Part shown: piece after piece, positions 49,318 through 61,406 of the stretch
Layout: every line of letters starts with the position of its first letter
Numbering within the stretch: the stretch's first letter is position 1
Source: Arthrobotrys musiformis
Taxonomy: Eukaryota; Ascomycota; Orbiliomycetes; Orbiliales; Orbiliaceae
Assembly: GCA_036971715.1 (NCBI GenBank)
Contig: JAVHJL010000008.1
Coordinates: 806,001-870,000, forward strand
DNA length: 64,000 bases
Direction: 5' to 3'
Notes under the pieces: generated by a model
The model's database searches: none
Told to the model about the DNA's origin: nothing
Seen by the model: the letters and a program-made list of their open reading frames with translations, nothing else
Made by a program: the position numbers and the translations under genes

Positions 49318-50966
49318 ATGACGGACGACGAACGCCCCACCGACACCGACACCGACACCGACGAACCCTGGCAAAATGTGAAAGACGAAGAACTGTGGGA
49401 GGAGGGACTCGAAAATTCGAATTTTAGAACATATTCCCATGATCTATCAGCCGATCCGACAGACTTCGAGGGGCAGGCGGTTTTGTGGGATGGCGATAGT
49501 TTCGAGGATCCAAAGAAGAAGAGCAAAGGCTCAAATGCCGTGCAAGGTGCTTCGGCTGCGGGGACTGTGAGTGCTGTGGAAGGAGAAACGATTTCCAAGA
49601 CTGATACTGATACAAGGAAATTTCTAGCGCGCGATTACGATGCAACTTGTTTCATTCTACTTTCGGTATCCAGTCAAGGCCTTTATGAGGCTGCGCATCG
49701 AGTACGTCTACCATATTCGCGATTATATACCACTAGTATCATTAGGAACTATGCGCTTAAGGAATTACATGAGGACTTTGCTGATTCCAAGTCGTTATAG
49801 TTATATGGCAGTCGCCCGTGCGATAAATCCGCAAATACAGGCGAATGCCGCCTGGACAGTGCACCAGTCAACGTTAGGGGTTCTGGCATATGCTGTCAGG
49901 ACGCACGGCTGGCGATTTATCCCTAATCAAGGTGCGGGTCTTAGTAAAGACTTGAATAAGAAGGATAGCACTAAAATCGTATCCGTAGTTCTACCCCCAC
50001 TATTGGCGAATACGTCGATGGGCATTATTTTATATACATCGTATTTGCAAATATTACAACATCAATACGCGCCGGCTGGCCATTCTACGAAGCGTGCTTA
50101 CCCACCTCCACCATATTGGGCTACATTTACCGCTGGCGCGGCTGCCGGCGCGATACAATCCCTATTTGCGGCGCCCTTGGATGCTATAAGCTATCGATTC
50201 GATGTAAACGTGTGTATTTTTATTCCTCATATTGTGATCTAATGCGAGACTGACGTTAGGGTTGTAGGAAATTACAAAGGAAAGGAATATATTCCCGGAA
50301 ATAAATACAAAATCCGCACCATTATCGTTCTGGGCCTACGGCCGGCGAATTCTTGGGGAGATAGGTTTGCATGGCGTTTTCGCAGGATACAGTTTGAGTC
50401 TCATCAAGGAATGCCTTGGATACGGTCTATTCTTTTCGACATTTGAGTACATTAAACAGCAGATGTATTACAAATGGCTTAGCCATTACTATGGTCACAG
50501 ACATCGCTACTTGCATCCGTTTGGCAAGCCGTCGGACCCTATCACGATCATCCGGCCTCACTGGTCCCTCGAGCCGATGTTTCTCCTTGGCGCCGGGGCA
50601 TCGGCGTCTTTCGCATCGCATGCGGCTTTTTACCCGCTGAACCAAATACAAAATGCCCACCTAAAGCAGCTGGAGTTCATAGATAGATCGAATGCGCTCG
50701 CGGCAGCCGGACTAAAGAAGCACTCATATGGCTGGTGGACTAGATATTCACATTCATACGAGCAAACCTACAAGGATTGTAGGGACCTGGCGATCAAGAA
50801 TGGCGGTTGGAGACGGTGGCTCTACAAGGGGTATCTGATGAATACCATGAAGAGTACACCGAGTACCGCCGCCGCCTTGATAGTTTTCGAGCTCGTACGG
50901 CGAAAGTTTGGGGAAGAAGTTGGGCTGGCATCGATACAACACGATGGATTTGAGATTGTACTGTGA
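49318..50966 (+). CDS. Mitochondrial carrier-family (SLC25-like) protein
   Basis: Exons 49318-49566, 49628-50203 and 50268-50966 give 507 residues. The first intron has a GTGAGT donor, an ACTGATAC branch site and a TTTCTAG acceptor; the second starts with GTAAAC. Carriers are usually about 300 residues, so this one is long. An acidic head of about 80 residues (a TDTDTDTD run) precedes the first membrane region. Carrier features are degenerate but present: APLDAISYRFD near 267 (a PxDxxxxR signature variant), GVFAGYSLSLIKECLGYG with FFSTFEYIK (about 311-338), and FYPLNQIQ near 397 (a second signature variant). GWRRWLYKGYLMNTMKSTP fits the last repeat. The protein should lie in the inner, or possibly outer, mitochondrial membrane; its substrate cannot be predicted. 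The weak signature motifs suggest a divergent member. Confidence 0.83.
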
Positions 50967-51705
50967 TATATTCCTCCCCACTTGGATTGATTTAAGATTA
51001 TTAGAGCAAATTACGCAAGTATCATACATATATTATTTCCTTGCATTTGCTGATACCCACTCAACTCCGCGCCGTTCTTGTACTTATATACTTGCATCGA
51101 GACTAAGATACCCCGCATGTTTCTGTACAATTTTTAATACTCATCTTATCCGATCCCATCTTTCCATATCCTACATATCCCATCCTCTCCGCACTGCCTA
51201 ACTATATATTTTCTTATATTCAACCGTCATTCTTGTCCAACATGCAACATTGCATGCAACAGTAACAGCCGACGGTGTCTCGCAGTCGGTCTGGCTCTGG
51301 CCGTCCGGTATCCGAGAATGGCGGCTCCGCTGATTGGCCAGGTTTCGTCCGAATGGTCCTCTTCAGCGCAAACTCTGTGCGCTGTCTGGACCGGCTAAGG
51401 TTCGCTCGCTTGTTTTGTTTTGTGATAATTTCCGCGCAAGACCACGGCCGAGGAATGCCCCCTTAACTAATCAACCCAACCAAACTGGAGCTGTCCACCC
51501 TGGTAAATAATAATAATATCACCTGGCTAATCCATTCTGTTTTCCCTCCTCTTCTTCTCCATCTTTTTTTTCCTTCTCGGGAGTGAAAGGTGGCTTTTCC
51601 TCTCAACTTCAAAATTTGACTTTGGATTCTCAACACTCATTCATTTTTCATCCTTTGGCGCATTGTCGGCTTCCATAGCCCCGGGCAACTTATCCTTGGC
51701 CAAAA
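50967..51705. promoter_or_regulatory. Promoter and leader of the sterol reductase gene
   Basis: This 740-bp stretch between two + strand genes holds no gene. The last 200 bases are pyrimidine-rich (CCTCCTCTTCTTCTCC near 51545), as is usual just upstream of fungal start codons. No specific factor site could be assigned. Confidence 0.5.
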
Positions 51706-53723
51706 ATGACTTCACGAGTTACTCGCTCGCAGACGGGCAATACACCACGGTACGGAACATCCCAAACTAGTTTGTCTCGTGTGATTGATTTATGTGTGCG
51801 CAATATGTGATCAGATTGACTGAGAGCGGTATAGAAGGCCTGAGAAGCCTGGTTTCGTGCAGACCCCTGGTCGCAAACGCTCCATGTCGCCTGTCAAGAG
51901 AATCAAGAAGGTTTACGACAGTGACGAGTCTTATGAGAAGCCATCTGGCGCAAATAATGGTCATTGGCATCACAACGAGGCTATCGAAGATGATGTCCTA
52001 CCAGGCATTAATGACCGTATCACACCGATTCCATCGACCAGCTTTGACATGAAGGCAGCTGGAAGCGTCGAGGCCGTCCACGCACACAGCGATGACAGCA
52101 CTGACCACGTCGATTTTGGCGGCGCTCCAGGAGTCACGGCTATGATGATTGGATTTCCTCTCCTTATGTGGTATATGTGGGTTGGTCAAGAATACTACGA
52201 TGGAAAATTCCCCACTCCGGAGAAGGGACAGTCTCTTGTTGATTTTGGCAAACACCTGTTTGAGCTTGTCAAGGAGGTGCGTAACACTGTGATATCCTCG
52301 TTCCTGAAAATAAAAACATACTAATATGTGCCTTTTTTCGCGTAGGGTGCTTATCCGAGCGCCAAGGCCTTCGCTATTTACTGGGTCTTCTTGATCGCCC
52401 AGGGTATCCTCTATGTCACGTTGCCAGGCGTCTATGCCCAAGGAAACGCCGTTCCGTCTCTTGGAGGCAAGCGATTGACATACTTCTGCAATGCCTACCT
52501 CACTTTCTGGTTTACCTGTGGAACTTTCGCCTTGCTCCATTATTTCGATATCTTCCCTCTCCAGACTTTTATCGAGGAGATCGGACCTATCACATCTGTG
52601 GCTATCATCTCTGGTTTCCTCGTCTCCATTGTGGCTTATTTTTCAGCCCTCGCCAGAGGCACCCAGCACCGCATGACCGGGTCGTTCTTGTATGACTTCT
52701 TCATGGGTGCTGAGTTGAACCCGAGAATTGGAATCATTGATATGAAGATGTTCTTCGAGGTCCGCCTACCATGGTTCTTCTTGTTCTTGACCACAGCTAG
52801 TACAGCAGTCAAGCAGCACCAGGATTATGGCTATGTCAGCCCCCAGGTTTGGTTCATCCTTCTCGCTCACTTCTTGTACACCAATGCGTGTGCCAAGGGC
52901 GAAGAATGTATTGTTACAACTTGGTAAGGAGGTATCACGCCGCTCCATGTTATTTATCGACCGCTAATTGATCAAAAATTTAGGGATATGTTCTACGAAA
53001 AGTGGGGCTTTATGTTGATCTTCTGGAATATGGCCGGCGTCCCATTCACCTACCATCATTGTACCCTTTGGTTGGCCAAGCACAACCCTGCTGAGTACAA
53101 TTGGTCGACCGGTTTCCAAGCCACTCTTTTCGTCACACTCGTTTGCGCCTATTACGTTTGGGATACTTGCAACAGCCAGAAAAACAACTTCCGTAGACAA
53201 CAAGCAGGAACTTTCGTTGACTATAAGCGATTCCCAGCTCTGCCATGGAGATACATCGAGAATCCAACTTTCATTAAGTGCAAGAACGGAGGTACCCTCC
53301 TGACTAGCGGATGGTGTATGTATAAACCCACACCTGTTTTCGTGTTGTTTCAATTGCTGATGATTTACTTCTTAGACCGATGGGCCCGTAAGATTCACTA
53401 CACTGTTGATATCATCATGGCACTTACTTGGGGATTCAACACGGGATTATCGTCACCGTTCCCTTACTTCTTCCCAGTTTTCTTCGTGTAAGTGTCCCTA
53501 CTCGAGGGTCTTCCGTAACTTCGTTAACAAACATTGTCTAGCTGCGTCAACATTCACAGAGCTACTCGTGATATCCAAAGATGCAAGGCCAAATACGGAG
53601 ACGTAAGTAGAATCGCCAAATTGAGTACATGGTACATCATATTGACTAAATTGTTTGACACTATAGGATTGGGTTGAATACAGCAGACAATGCCCGTATC
53701 TCTTCGTCCCCTACATTTGGTAA
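51706..53723 (+). CDS. ERG4: Delta(24(28))-sterol reductase
   Basis: Seven exons (51706-51749, 51835-52276, 52346-52923, 52984-53315, 53376-53487, 53542-53602, 53667-53723) give 541 residues. The enzyme performs the last step of ergosterol synthesis in the ER membrane, reducing the C-24(28) double bond with NADPH. Several membrane helices are visible, starting with VTAMMIGFPLLMWYMWVG. The family C-terminus is distinctive: GWYRWARKIHYTVDIIMAL, SSPFPYFFPVFFV, RDIQRCKAKYG and the final CPYLFVPYIW. The FLYDFFMGAELNPRIG loop also fits the ERG4/ERG24 family. Exon 2 uses the acceptor GGTATAG at 51834, because the later CAG in the same region breaks the frame. The first 100 residues are soluble, with basic and SP motifs (RKRSMSPVKRIKK) and an acidic stretch, and could be phosphorylated. 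All six introns are short (54-85 nt). Confidence 0.96.
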
Positions 53724-54245
53724 ATCTACAGATCTTGCAACAGACCATGCCTCGGTCAAAAAATTAGACAATCGTCTCGAGCAATCGGCAGCCAACGGTC
53801 AACAACTGCAGCCGAGCCATATGCGCGAGTTCTTTTCATTGTACAATAGTTTCTGTGGGTATTCCCCTTGGTATAAGCTTTTATTGAGGCGAATAGGGTG
53901 GCAGGGGAGTAGGGCTTGGATAGGAATAATAATGGCTACATGGCGGTAATGAAGACGAAGAATAATTTAATACCTTTAATATACCTAATACTTGATTCCT
54001 ACGCATCTACGCAGTTCGCCGTTAAAGTCCCAGGACAGTGCCTAGAATGTTGTATTTTAAAGTGATGTTGTGTTGTAGTGACGTCTTGGAGGACGACGGT
54101 CTGTCGATCATGCATCCCGTGCAATTGCCATCGCGCTCGGTCATCCTGACATATGGTACTTATAAACAACCCGCCGAAGATCGCTCTCCCCGAATTAAAC
54201 CGTTTTCCACGTGTACAATTCTTCCTGGGATAGGAATTATGTAAG
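53724..54245. other. Spacer between ERG4 and the fructosamine-kinase-like gene
   Basis: This 520-bp stretch holds no supported gene. It presumably contains the ERG4 3' UTR and the short promoter of the next gene. Confidence 0.5.
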
Positions 54246-55387
54246 ATGTCCACAGCGAGAGACACCGCTCTGGCAGTGGCGCTTGGGCTCGACCCGTCGC
54301 AGATTACTATCTCCTCGATTGGAGGGGGATCCGGGTTTGCATCTACTTTGCGCGTGCAATCTGGCGATAAACAATTCTTTGTTAAGACGAGCTCCGGGAC
54401 GAGTTCTAAGACTATGTTTGAAGGTTCGATGCCCTCTTGGCTAGCTTAGAGGTCGCCTTTGCCAGGTTAAGACTAACATCGCTTGCATGGATCATCCACG
54501 ATGAGGCAGGCGAATATGAATCTCTGAACGCCATACATGCTGCCGTCCCAGAGCTTTGCCCTCGCCCGATTGCGCACGGGGAGTTGCAAAATGGTAGTTA
54601 TTTCCTTGCTACGGAGTTTCTTGAACTTGGCGGTGGCTTTTCACGACGGCGGAGCAGTGCTGGTAACAGTGATACGCTCGCTCTCAAGCTCGGGAAGCTA
54701 CATTCACAGCCGGCGCCATCCGATGGCAAATATGGGTTCCCTGTGACCACTTGCTGGTAAGGCTTTCACAACCGATGCCAACTGTTCTGTAGCTTGAAGT
54801 TTACGAGTGCACGTCTCACGGAAACATATCCGATCCATAGCGGAAGCACACCTCAGGACAATACATACGAAGACACGTGGTCTTCATTTTTTGTCAACCG
54901 CCGTTTATTACGTATCCTCGAGGCCTGTGTCGAATCTAATGGCCCACAGCCAGACCTTACGAACCACGTCAATCGAACGATCCCAGTAGCCAACTATCTG
55001 CTCTCCCGCTTGTCAGCACCTTCTTCCCAACCTGTTGTTGTCCACGGTGATCTCTGGCCCGGGAACCAATCCAGCGGCTCAATCCCTCCGCGGATTCAAA
55101 GTCCGACTCCAGTGGTTTTCGATCCATCAGGCAGTTACGCTCCTGCGGAATACGACCATGGTATTATGACAATGTTTGGGGGGTTTGATAAAAACTTTTG
55201 GAAGGAATATGAGACGGTCGTGCCCAGAGGCGAACCCAGCGACGAATATGAGGATCGAGTCAGCTTGTATCGTTTGTACCATACTTTGAATCACTTCGCT
55301 TTGTTTGGAGGGAGTTATAAAGGCAGTGCGGTGGGAATAATGAGGGAACTCCAAAGGAAATATGCGGACAAGGTTGATGGCTCATAA
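54246..55387 (+). CDS. Fructosamine-3-kinase / ketosamine-3-kinase family protein
   Basis: Exons 54246-54423, 54510-54756 and 54841-55387 give 323 residues, typical for the family. Members phosphorylate sugar adducts on lysines (fructosamines or ribulosamines), which makes the adduct fall off and repairs glycated protein. Visible features are a glycine-rich start SIGGGSGFAST, the ATP-binding lysine in FFVKTSS (K47), MFEGEYESLNAI across the first junction, GKLHSQ, the family signature STPQDNT (144-150), and the catalytic loop VVHGDLWPGN with D212. The metal-binding motif reads FDPSGSYAPAEYD, where many relatives have DPA. The C-terminal RLYHTLNHFALFGGSY segment also matches. Introns are 84-86 nt; the first has a GACTAAC branch site. 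All catalytic residues look intact. Confidence 0.94.
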
Positions 55388-56048
55388 GTGGACGGTGTTC
55401 AAGAATAGGCGGGGTTGTTGTTCGATAGGCCCATACGGGTAACGGCTAGGTCCCAATTCCACGGTTTCGGTGTCATCTCAGCTGGCCAGGTGGATAGCGT
55501 CGGTAGTTGTTCGTCCAGAGAGATCCGGATGCATATAGCTCGATCCATGGTAAGATTCCACCACTATTCTGCATGCGGTCTGGCGACACATCTCCTTGCA
55601 GCTGATTGCAGCTCAGAGGAACGGACGAGCCCGGGAAAACCGTCCGTGGACGGATAAAATTAGTAATGGTAATAGAGCACAGCAACCATCCCCATTCCCT
55701 ATCGGTTAGATTCCATATAATGTGGTGTAACTTGGAGCACTGTCAAACAGTACTTTCAACACAAAAATATGTGGCCGAGTGATGGCATCGGCGCCTCGAA
55801 GGGGTAGTTATAGTCTTGTAGATGGAAGAATATGCTTGATGAGCGGGTTCATTCCGTGATGTAAAAAACTCTCGGCTGTTCATTATTATCTTTCACTGAG
55901 AATAAAAGGTCATGAAATGGTATCTCGCGCTCAAATACAAAAAAGGAAAACAAACGCCGGCGCACCGAGTGAGAAAGGAAAGAGTGAGGATAAATGGAGC
56001 TTCTAATGTGGGATTCGATGCGGCATGCGGTTAGAGGCAAGGGATTGA
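55388..56048. other. Convergent 3' spacer
   Basis: This 660-bp stretch lies between convergent genes (+ fructosamine-kinase-like, - cyclin). I see nothing else in it. Both 3' UTRs should fall here. Confidence 0.5.
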
Positions 56049-57456
56049 CTACCCTGCTTCCTTGGCGCTCGACCCAATTGGTTCACCTGGTGCATCAGTC
56101 CCGGTGTTTGTGGTATCCTGCGGTTGCATAGGAGTCCTCGATTGTAGGATTGGCGATTCTCTTGAGGCCTCAGATCCAGATATATTATTTGACCCGAAAC
56201 CGCTGCTGCTCTCATCCAGCAATTCATCTGCCGACCCTTCTGATTCAGGTCCGTCCTCCAAACCCCAACTATCCCCCATCCTTCTAACGAGACTCATGTA
56301 ATACTCTCTCAAAACCTCAGCTTGAGGTACTATCCTCCACCCAACTCGGTTCAGGAACTCTAATTCAAGAACGTTCAATTCTCGTAGGCTTATACCTCCC
56401 ACTCTTGCATAGAAAGTATTTGTACAAAAGCTATCGCAGAGCCCCTTTGAGGAAACGGTTGCAGCCGTGATGAGAAATCGATGGACAGTTAAAGAGGATA
56501 TTGTGAAGGCCGGGTAATGGTTGGAAAGAAGATCGATATAGTAGACCATGCTGAGGAGGGTCGATGGTTCTAGGGTGGTATGCAGCGCAATTCGGTGAAG
56601 ATAGTCCGTGATGGTAATAGTGGGAGGCGCACTGAATAACCTTCACCGTCAGTCCTAGTTCGTATCGGTTTTCAGACACACCAAGGAGGGACCATTTGTT
56701 CAGAGGGAGGGTCAAAGAAAAAAATACATACCGACTGTGAAATCGAGTTAACCCGCCTTGCGTCAGGGGAATCCCATCATTGAGAGACACAAGTTGATTC
56801 AACATGTCGCTAATAAGGATTACCAGGTCGTTCATTGCGCAAAGCTGGTAATCTCTAGGGACAAGCTTCTTGGCGGGCTGCATGGGTTTTACTCGTTTTG
56901 AAGGAGAGCCAAGCGTTAGGGGATCTAGGGAAGTTTCGTTCGGATTTGAACTGCTAGAGGTGTTCTGGGCTTGTGTTTGAGGGGTCCGAATTGAGGATTC
57001 GGCAGCTCTTCGCAGAAGTGGTGATTGGCCTACCCGTGGTGACGATTTCGACGATTGGGTCGATTGTCCAGCTCTTCTCAATGGACGAGGAGACGAACGA
57101 ACATCTGAAGCCGATCCACTTTGTGGGGATGTTGCAGATGTCGCGGATGTCGCAGATATCATAGGGTTGGAATTGAGGGTTTCAGAGCTCAATGGTCGTT
57201 TGAGTCTCGGACTGGTGATCGCTGATGCTCCCGGGTTGGAAACCGAGGTACTCGGGGAAGGGGCTGGAGGAGGACCCATCGGGGCAACGCTCGGGGAAAG
57301 CTGCCCCGAAACCGACGGGTGACTACGCCCGGACGCAGATCGATGTGGCCGTGGCGACATGTGCTGTGATTGTGGTATCCGGACCTGCTGAGGGGATGGG
57401 GGTGGTGATGAGGAGGTTGAGAATGGACTGAGAGAAGGAGACATAACCGTTGACAT
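56049..57456 (-). CDS. PHO80-type (PHO85 partner) cyclin
   Basis: Exons 57456-56732 and 56631-56049 give 435 residues; the 100-nt intron has a GTATGT donor and a CTGAC branch site. PHO80-family cyclins activate the PHO85-type kinase, which governs phosphate signalling, polarity or cell-cycle entry. The cyclin fold covers about residues 210-365: LVILISDMLNQLVSLND, the short TRFHSRAPPTITITDYLHRI across the junction, TLLSMVYYIDLLSNHYP, TVHRFLITAATVSSKGLCD, and the family block FYARVGGISLRELNVLELE. Before it lie about 200 residues of Ser/Pro-rich disorder with many SP sites, probably phosphorylated by proline-directed kinases. After it is an acidic Ser-rich tail. I start at ATG 57456 because the longer open frame begins only at GTG. 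I cannot assign the exact paralogue. Confidence 0.92.
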
Positions 57457-58616
57457 GCTTGGGGACAAAGCTCGCGGTTGCTGCAGCGGCAACAGGGCAA
57501 TTGAGAGCACGGGGCTTGTTTATATGGGTATACACGATATATGTATATCCTGTATATAAGGATAAAGTGTGGCCACCACGGGTGGCGAGGAGCTGAAGCT
57601 TGAAGGGGAGAGGAAAGAAGTGAAAATAAACGGAAATACAAGAGAAAATGCAGCCAGCTAAGCTTCAAGCCTGTAGCATAGAAATTAGAAGAAATGTATA
57701 GACAGATATGCTTATCCTGAAGCTTAGTGTAGACCGAGGTAGAGTGGCAGCATCTAATGGTGTATGAAGTAGATTTAGTACGTCAAGGGAAGGAAGCAGT
57801 GACATTCAAAAATTGAGAATCAGGAAAAGAAACAAGAAAAAACAAACTGGGACATGTAGACATACAAACCCTACAGGAGTATAAATCAAATTTTAAAGAA
57901 GCCTCTGGCGCCAATGGCGGTATTCAGTGAAGGACTAGCTACAAGCCAATCTTGACTGATGCCATTCACATAGTATGGCGGAGAGAGCCCTGGGGTAACC
58001 TGCTTAATTCGCAGGTGCTCACCGGATCTCCCCCGACTGGTGCAGCTGCAGTTCCAGTAGATCACATATAAACGGGCATTGGGGTTTGCGGGAGCAAGTA
58101 TTGAGTATCGTGTCCGCCTGCTGGGGGGGCAAAGCGATAACGGAGAGCCGCAGCTTGGGCGTGGGTGTGGTGTGGGTTGCTAGTGGTTGTGTTGTTTGTG
58201 TGTCAAGGGCAAATATTCGTCCTTTGCTTTGGATGGTATGAACGGTGGGATCAAATTTCAAGACGGCTGGCGGTAGTTGTGAATCCTTAAATCGAACCGC
58301 TTTTGGTGGTGGTGGTGATGGTGATGATGATGATGGTGCGAACGACGGTTAGGCTGGCGGCGGATCGAACTATCCGGCCGGTGGAGAGGGGCAAGCGAGT
58401 TATTTATGTGCTTCTGTTGCTGATATTTAAGATGTCGTCAAAGCAAAAGCAGTAGAGCTCTCTGGAGGGTCCTGTGGATGGGTTGAAATTTTGTGCTAAG
58501 AAAGGTTTTACCAGGATGGTCTGGTGAGGGTTGAGTACACCCGGGAAGCCACTAGCACCAGGACTATCGATTCGGCCACTGATGATATTGAGTATGTAAT
58601 AAGGAAAGGTAAAGTC

Positions 58617-58655
58617 AGGTAGGGTAATGTAATGTAAGGTAATGTAAGGTGAGGT
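58617..58655. repeat. TAATGTAAGG-type degenerate repeat
   Basis: Overlapping units of GGTAATGTAA and GGTGAGGTCA recur five or six times at 5- to 10-bp spacing. It is a degenerate simple repeat with no coding role. Confidence 0.75.
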
Positions 58656-59773
58656 CAGGCAAGAGGCAGGAAGGCAGCAGCAGCAGGAGGCAGACTGTGG
58701 AGAAAGGACGACGCTTAAATGATACTTGTCAATCACGCAACGGTAATAGCGAGGACAAGCTCTTAGACGAGCGAGGTGGAGGGGTGATACTTATGATAGT
58801 ATGAAACGAGGCCGACGAAGCAGAATCGAGACGAGAAGGAAAGAAAGAAGGGAAGACCGCAAGCCAGAGGGCTCCTATTGACGTGCTAATGTCAAAGAGG
58901 AAGAAACTATCGAACCAGGCTTGCGACACTTCACACATTTATTCCTGGGCATCTTAAGCCGAATGGATACAGCCAACGACATTGATCTAGCGAATGTTTC
59001 TGTGGCTGCATGTCCATGTTCCAGAGGCCACGCTCAAGACTGTTTTCTCACTGGCTTCCAAGGCCAAGCGTGCATAGCTGCCGTATGCCCTCTTCGACAA
59101 GATCGAGTATCTGGATCAGGCACCCTCTTCGAAGAAACAAAAAATTTTCAACAGAGTTGCGCGCTAGTCCGAAGAAATTTCCTGGCCCGTAGCCACCTTT
59201 GTGGAGGAGCCGACCTACTATACCATCCCCTGCGAGCCATATATGCACATCTCGCCAGCATTTTTACTCCATTGCAACAGGGAAATGCACGGTTTTGGAA
59301 GATGCTGTTAGATAACCTGTTGATAATGCTTAGCACGGAGCATCATCGAACGCGCGAATAGGTGTGCTTTCACATTCCGGTTTACGTTTTGTGCATCTGT
59401 GTGATTTGAATTCGATTCGGTTGGAAGCTCCCAGCCAATCGGCGGCCCTGGATGGGAAACGTTGCCGGCCAACACTCCGGAAAGCGGAATAGAACCCTGG
59501 GTAAGACGATCAAGCTGGAAGGCAAGCTAAATAAAAGACAGTCGAAGCACAGGGCTGAGGACAGACTCGAGAACAATAACCTTCCACATCCCCATCCAGG
59601 TCGTTTCTTTCTTTCTTTCTTTCTTTTTTCATTTCATGGCTTTGCCCTCGGGAAAACATAAGGGAATGCAAACGGCCGGCGCAACCCATCGTGAACCGGC
59701 CAAAGATATTCTGGATCGAATGTCTAGGATAGAAAGACCGTCAAAATTGCAAAACATTGATATTTGGGGGGGG

Positions 59774-59775
<2 letters not shown>

Positions 59776-59804
<29 letters not shown>
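59776..59804. repeat. (CT)n dinucleotide microsatellite
   Basis: About fourteen CT units follow a G run (59766-59774). The same strand carries a TTTC array about 150 bp upstream. Confidence 0.9.
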
Positions 59805-59810
<6 letters not shown>

Positions 59811-61406
59811 GTCTGACACCAGCTTAGCTATCTCGTGCTTGAACGGGAGCAATTGACTGGGTGGATATGTTATGTAACTGCACTAGGGTGTTTAACGCAA
59901 AAGTTTTATAATCGCTTTGATTCTTATTCCGTCCAGATATCAGTATCTGTCAAGCTGGGCATGTTTTAGATTTGAATTCCTTGAGGTATTGGGACCGGGT
60001 CAAGAATGAATTCAATACCCAAGCCAAAATGTCTGTATTGAATGTCGTACCAGGGTCTGGTGTGGTTCCTTTAAGGAATATCAAATCAAACCAGCACAAA
60101 CTAAGGTTTGCTGCTGTCGCCGAGGAGCGAGGTCGTCTCCGGCCCAGTGGGTCATGGAGCTTATCTGATGACTCAGGCAGACAGACAGACAGGCTTGGAT
60201 TCGGTGTCGCATGGCCACCCGAAATTTGAATTGTATGCATGGCTTGTGCATATATCCACTTCATCTATAGACGTGGATTGAGAGTTGTGGAGTCCATGGC
60301 AGCCTTGTCGAAGATTAATGTCCCCAAGCCAGTAGCTTCGCTTGTCGGATTTTAGTTTGTTGACTGCCTTGGGCCTAAAGTCGTCTGCCTGGGACGCACC
60401 AGCATATTTGCACGTCAGGCGAGCCATATAGGCTCTTTGCATTGTCATGTCACTTCAACTTCTAGCGTCGTAGCCAGTAACTTACCACGTAAATAAAACG
60501 AGTAATTAGTAAGTAAGTAAGTAAGTCGGTATCCAGTAAAACGAGGAGAGATTTTAAGGAATACTTACCCGGTAGAAGTCTATTATGCCATGGAGCCAAT
60601 ACCATAGTTTCTATTATCATCACCATCATGGTTGATATCCCTTGGTCGATCATAGCCACGATCACGATGTTGACCGATCGTAGCTGTAGATGAGTTGGTT
60701 GTACTTGCAGCTATAGCGAAGTCACTGTTTTGAATGGAATGGGTTGGATTGGACTGGATGTAGTGATAGTTCCTAGGCATGGTGTGGCTAAGTAGGTAGT
60801 ATAGTGGGTAGGGGGAGAATGAGTGGCGATGTGATATTATCTGATCCGATGCGGCTCCCTGTGAAACGTGGATGAGGGCCTCCAACGTGGAAAGATGGCG
60901 AGCTAGGTAAGCTAACGAGCCGGCGCACGCGCTTTCCGAACGACTCCAACAACCATCTCACCTTCCTCCGTACGTTTCAAACCATCGCGACGTCCTGCCG
61001 TTCCACCGTCCTACGACCAAAAACGACCACGCTTATACTTTCCCATTTACAAGGGTGTGAGAACTATCGCCAGAATCAATTGTTGGAGGAGGATCCTGAC
61101 CCTGATCCTGATCCTAGGTACCTACTAACTAACAGCTACCTCCCCACCTATCCAAGTACCCACACAGTAGGTAGGGTGCTTGGTTGTGAGATAGTTACGG
61201 GACAGCCCGTTGGTACCAGCTTATTACGTGCATGCATCCAGTTATCCTGAGCCGGCTGGGCGAGGAATAACCGCAGTTTTTTTTTCGCCGCCCTCTTCTT
61301 CCCTTCCCACTCCACACCCGAATCGCCAGACCCTTCAACCGACAAACCACACGACTTCGTATTCGTGCTAGAGTAGGCCTTCCCACAAAGCTTCGCTGGC
61401 TCCAAG

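Larger units (their letters stand above)
57457..61406. other. Spacer (about 4 kb) between divergent cyclin and GID5-like genes
   Basis: No gene is supported. Frames at 58921-59361 (+) and 60583-60885 (-) have no recognisable domain. Simple sequence includes a GATGGT patch near 58303-58337, a TAATGTAAGG repeat at 58617-58655, a TTTC run near 59606-59626, a CT array at 59776-59804 and an AGTAAGTAAG run near 60507-60526. The two ends hold the promoters of the flanking divergent genes. Confidence 0.55.

Noticed and set aside
58921..59361. 146-codon + strand ORF with several cysteines
   Set aside because: The cysteine spacing matches no small secreted or zinc-binding family, and no signal peptide is seen.
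60583..60885. 100-codon minus-strand ORF near the GID5-like promoter
   Set aside because: Low-complexity Asn/Ser/Asp content and no ATG at the listed start. A later Met exists, but no family is visible.
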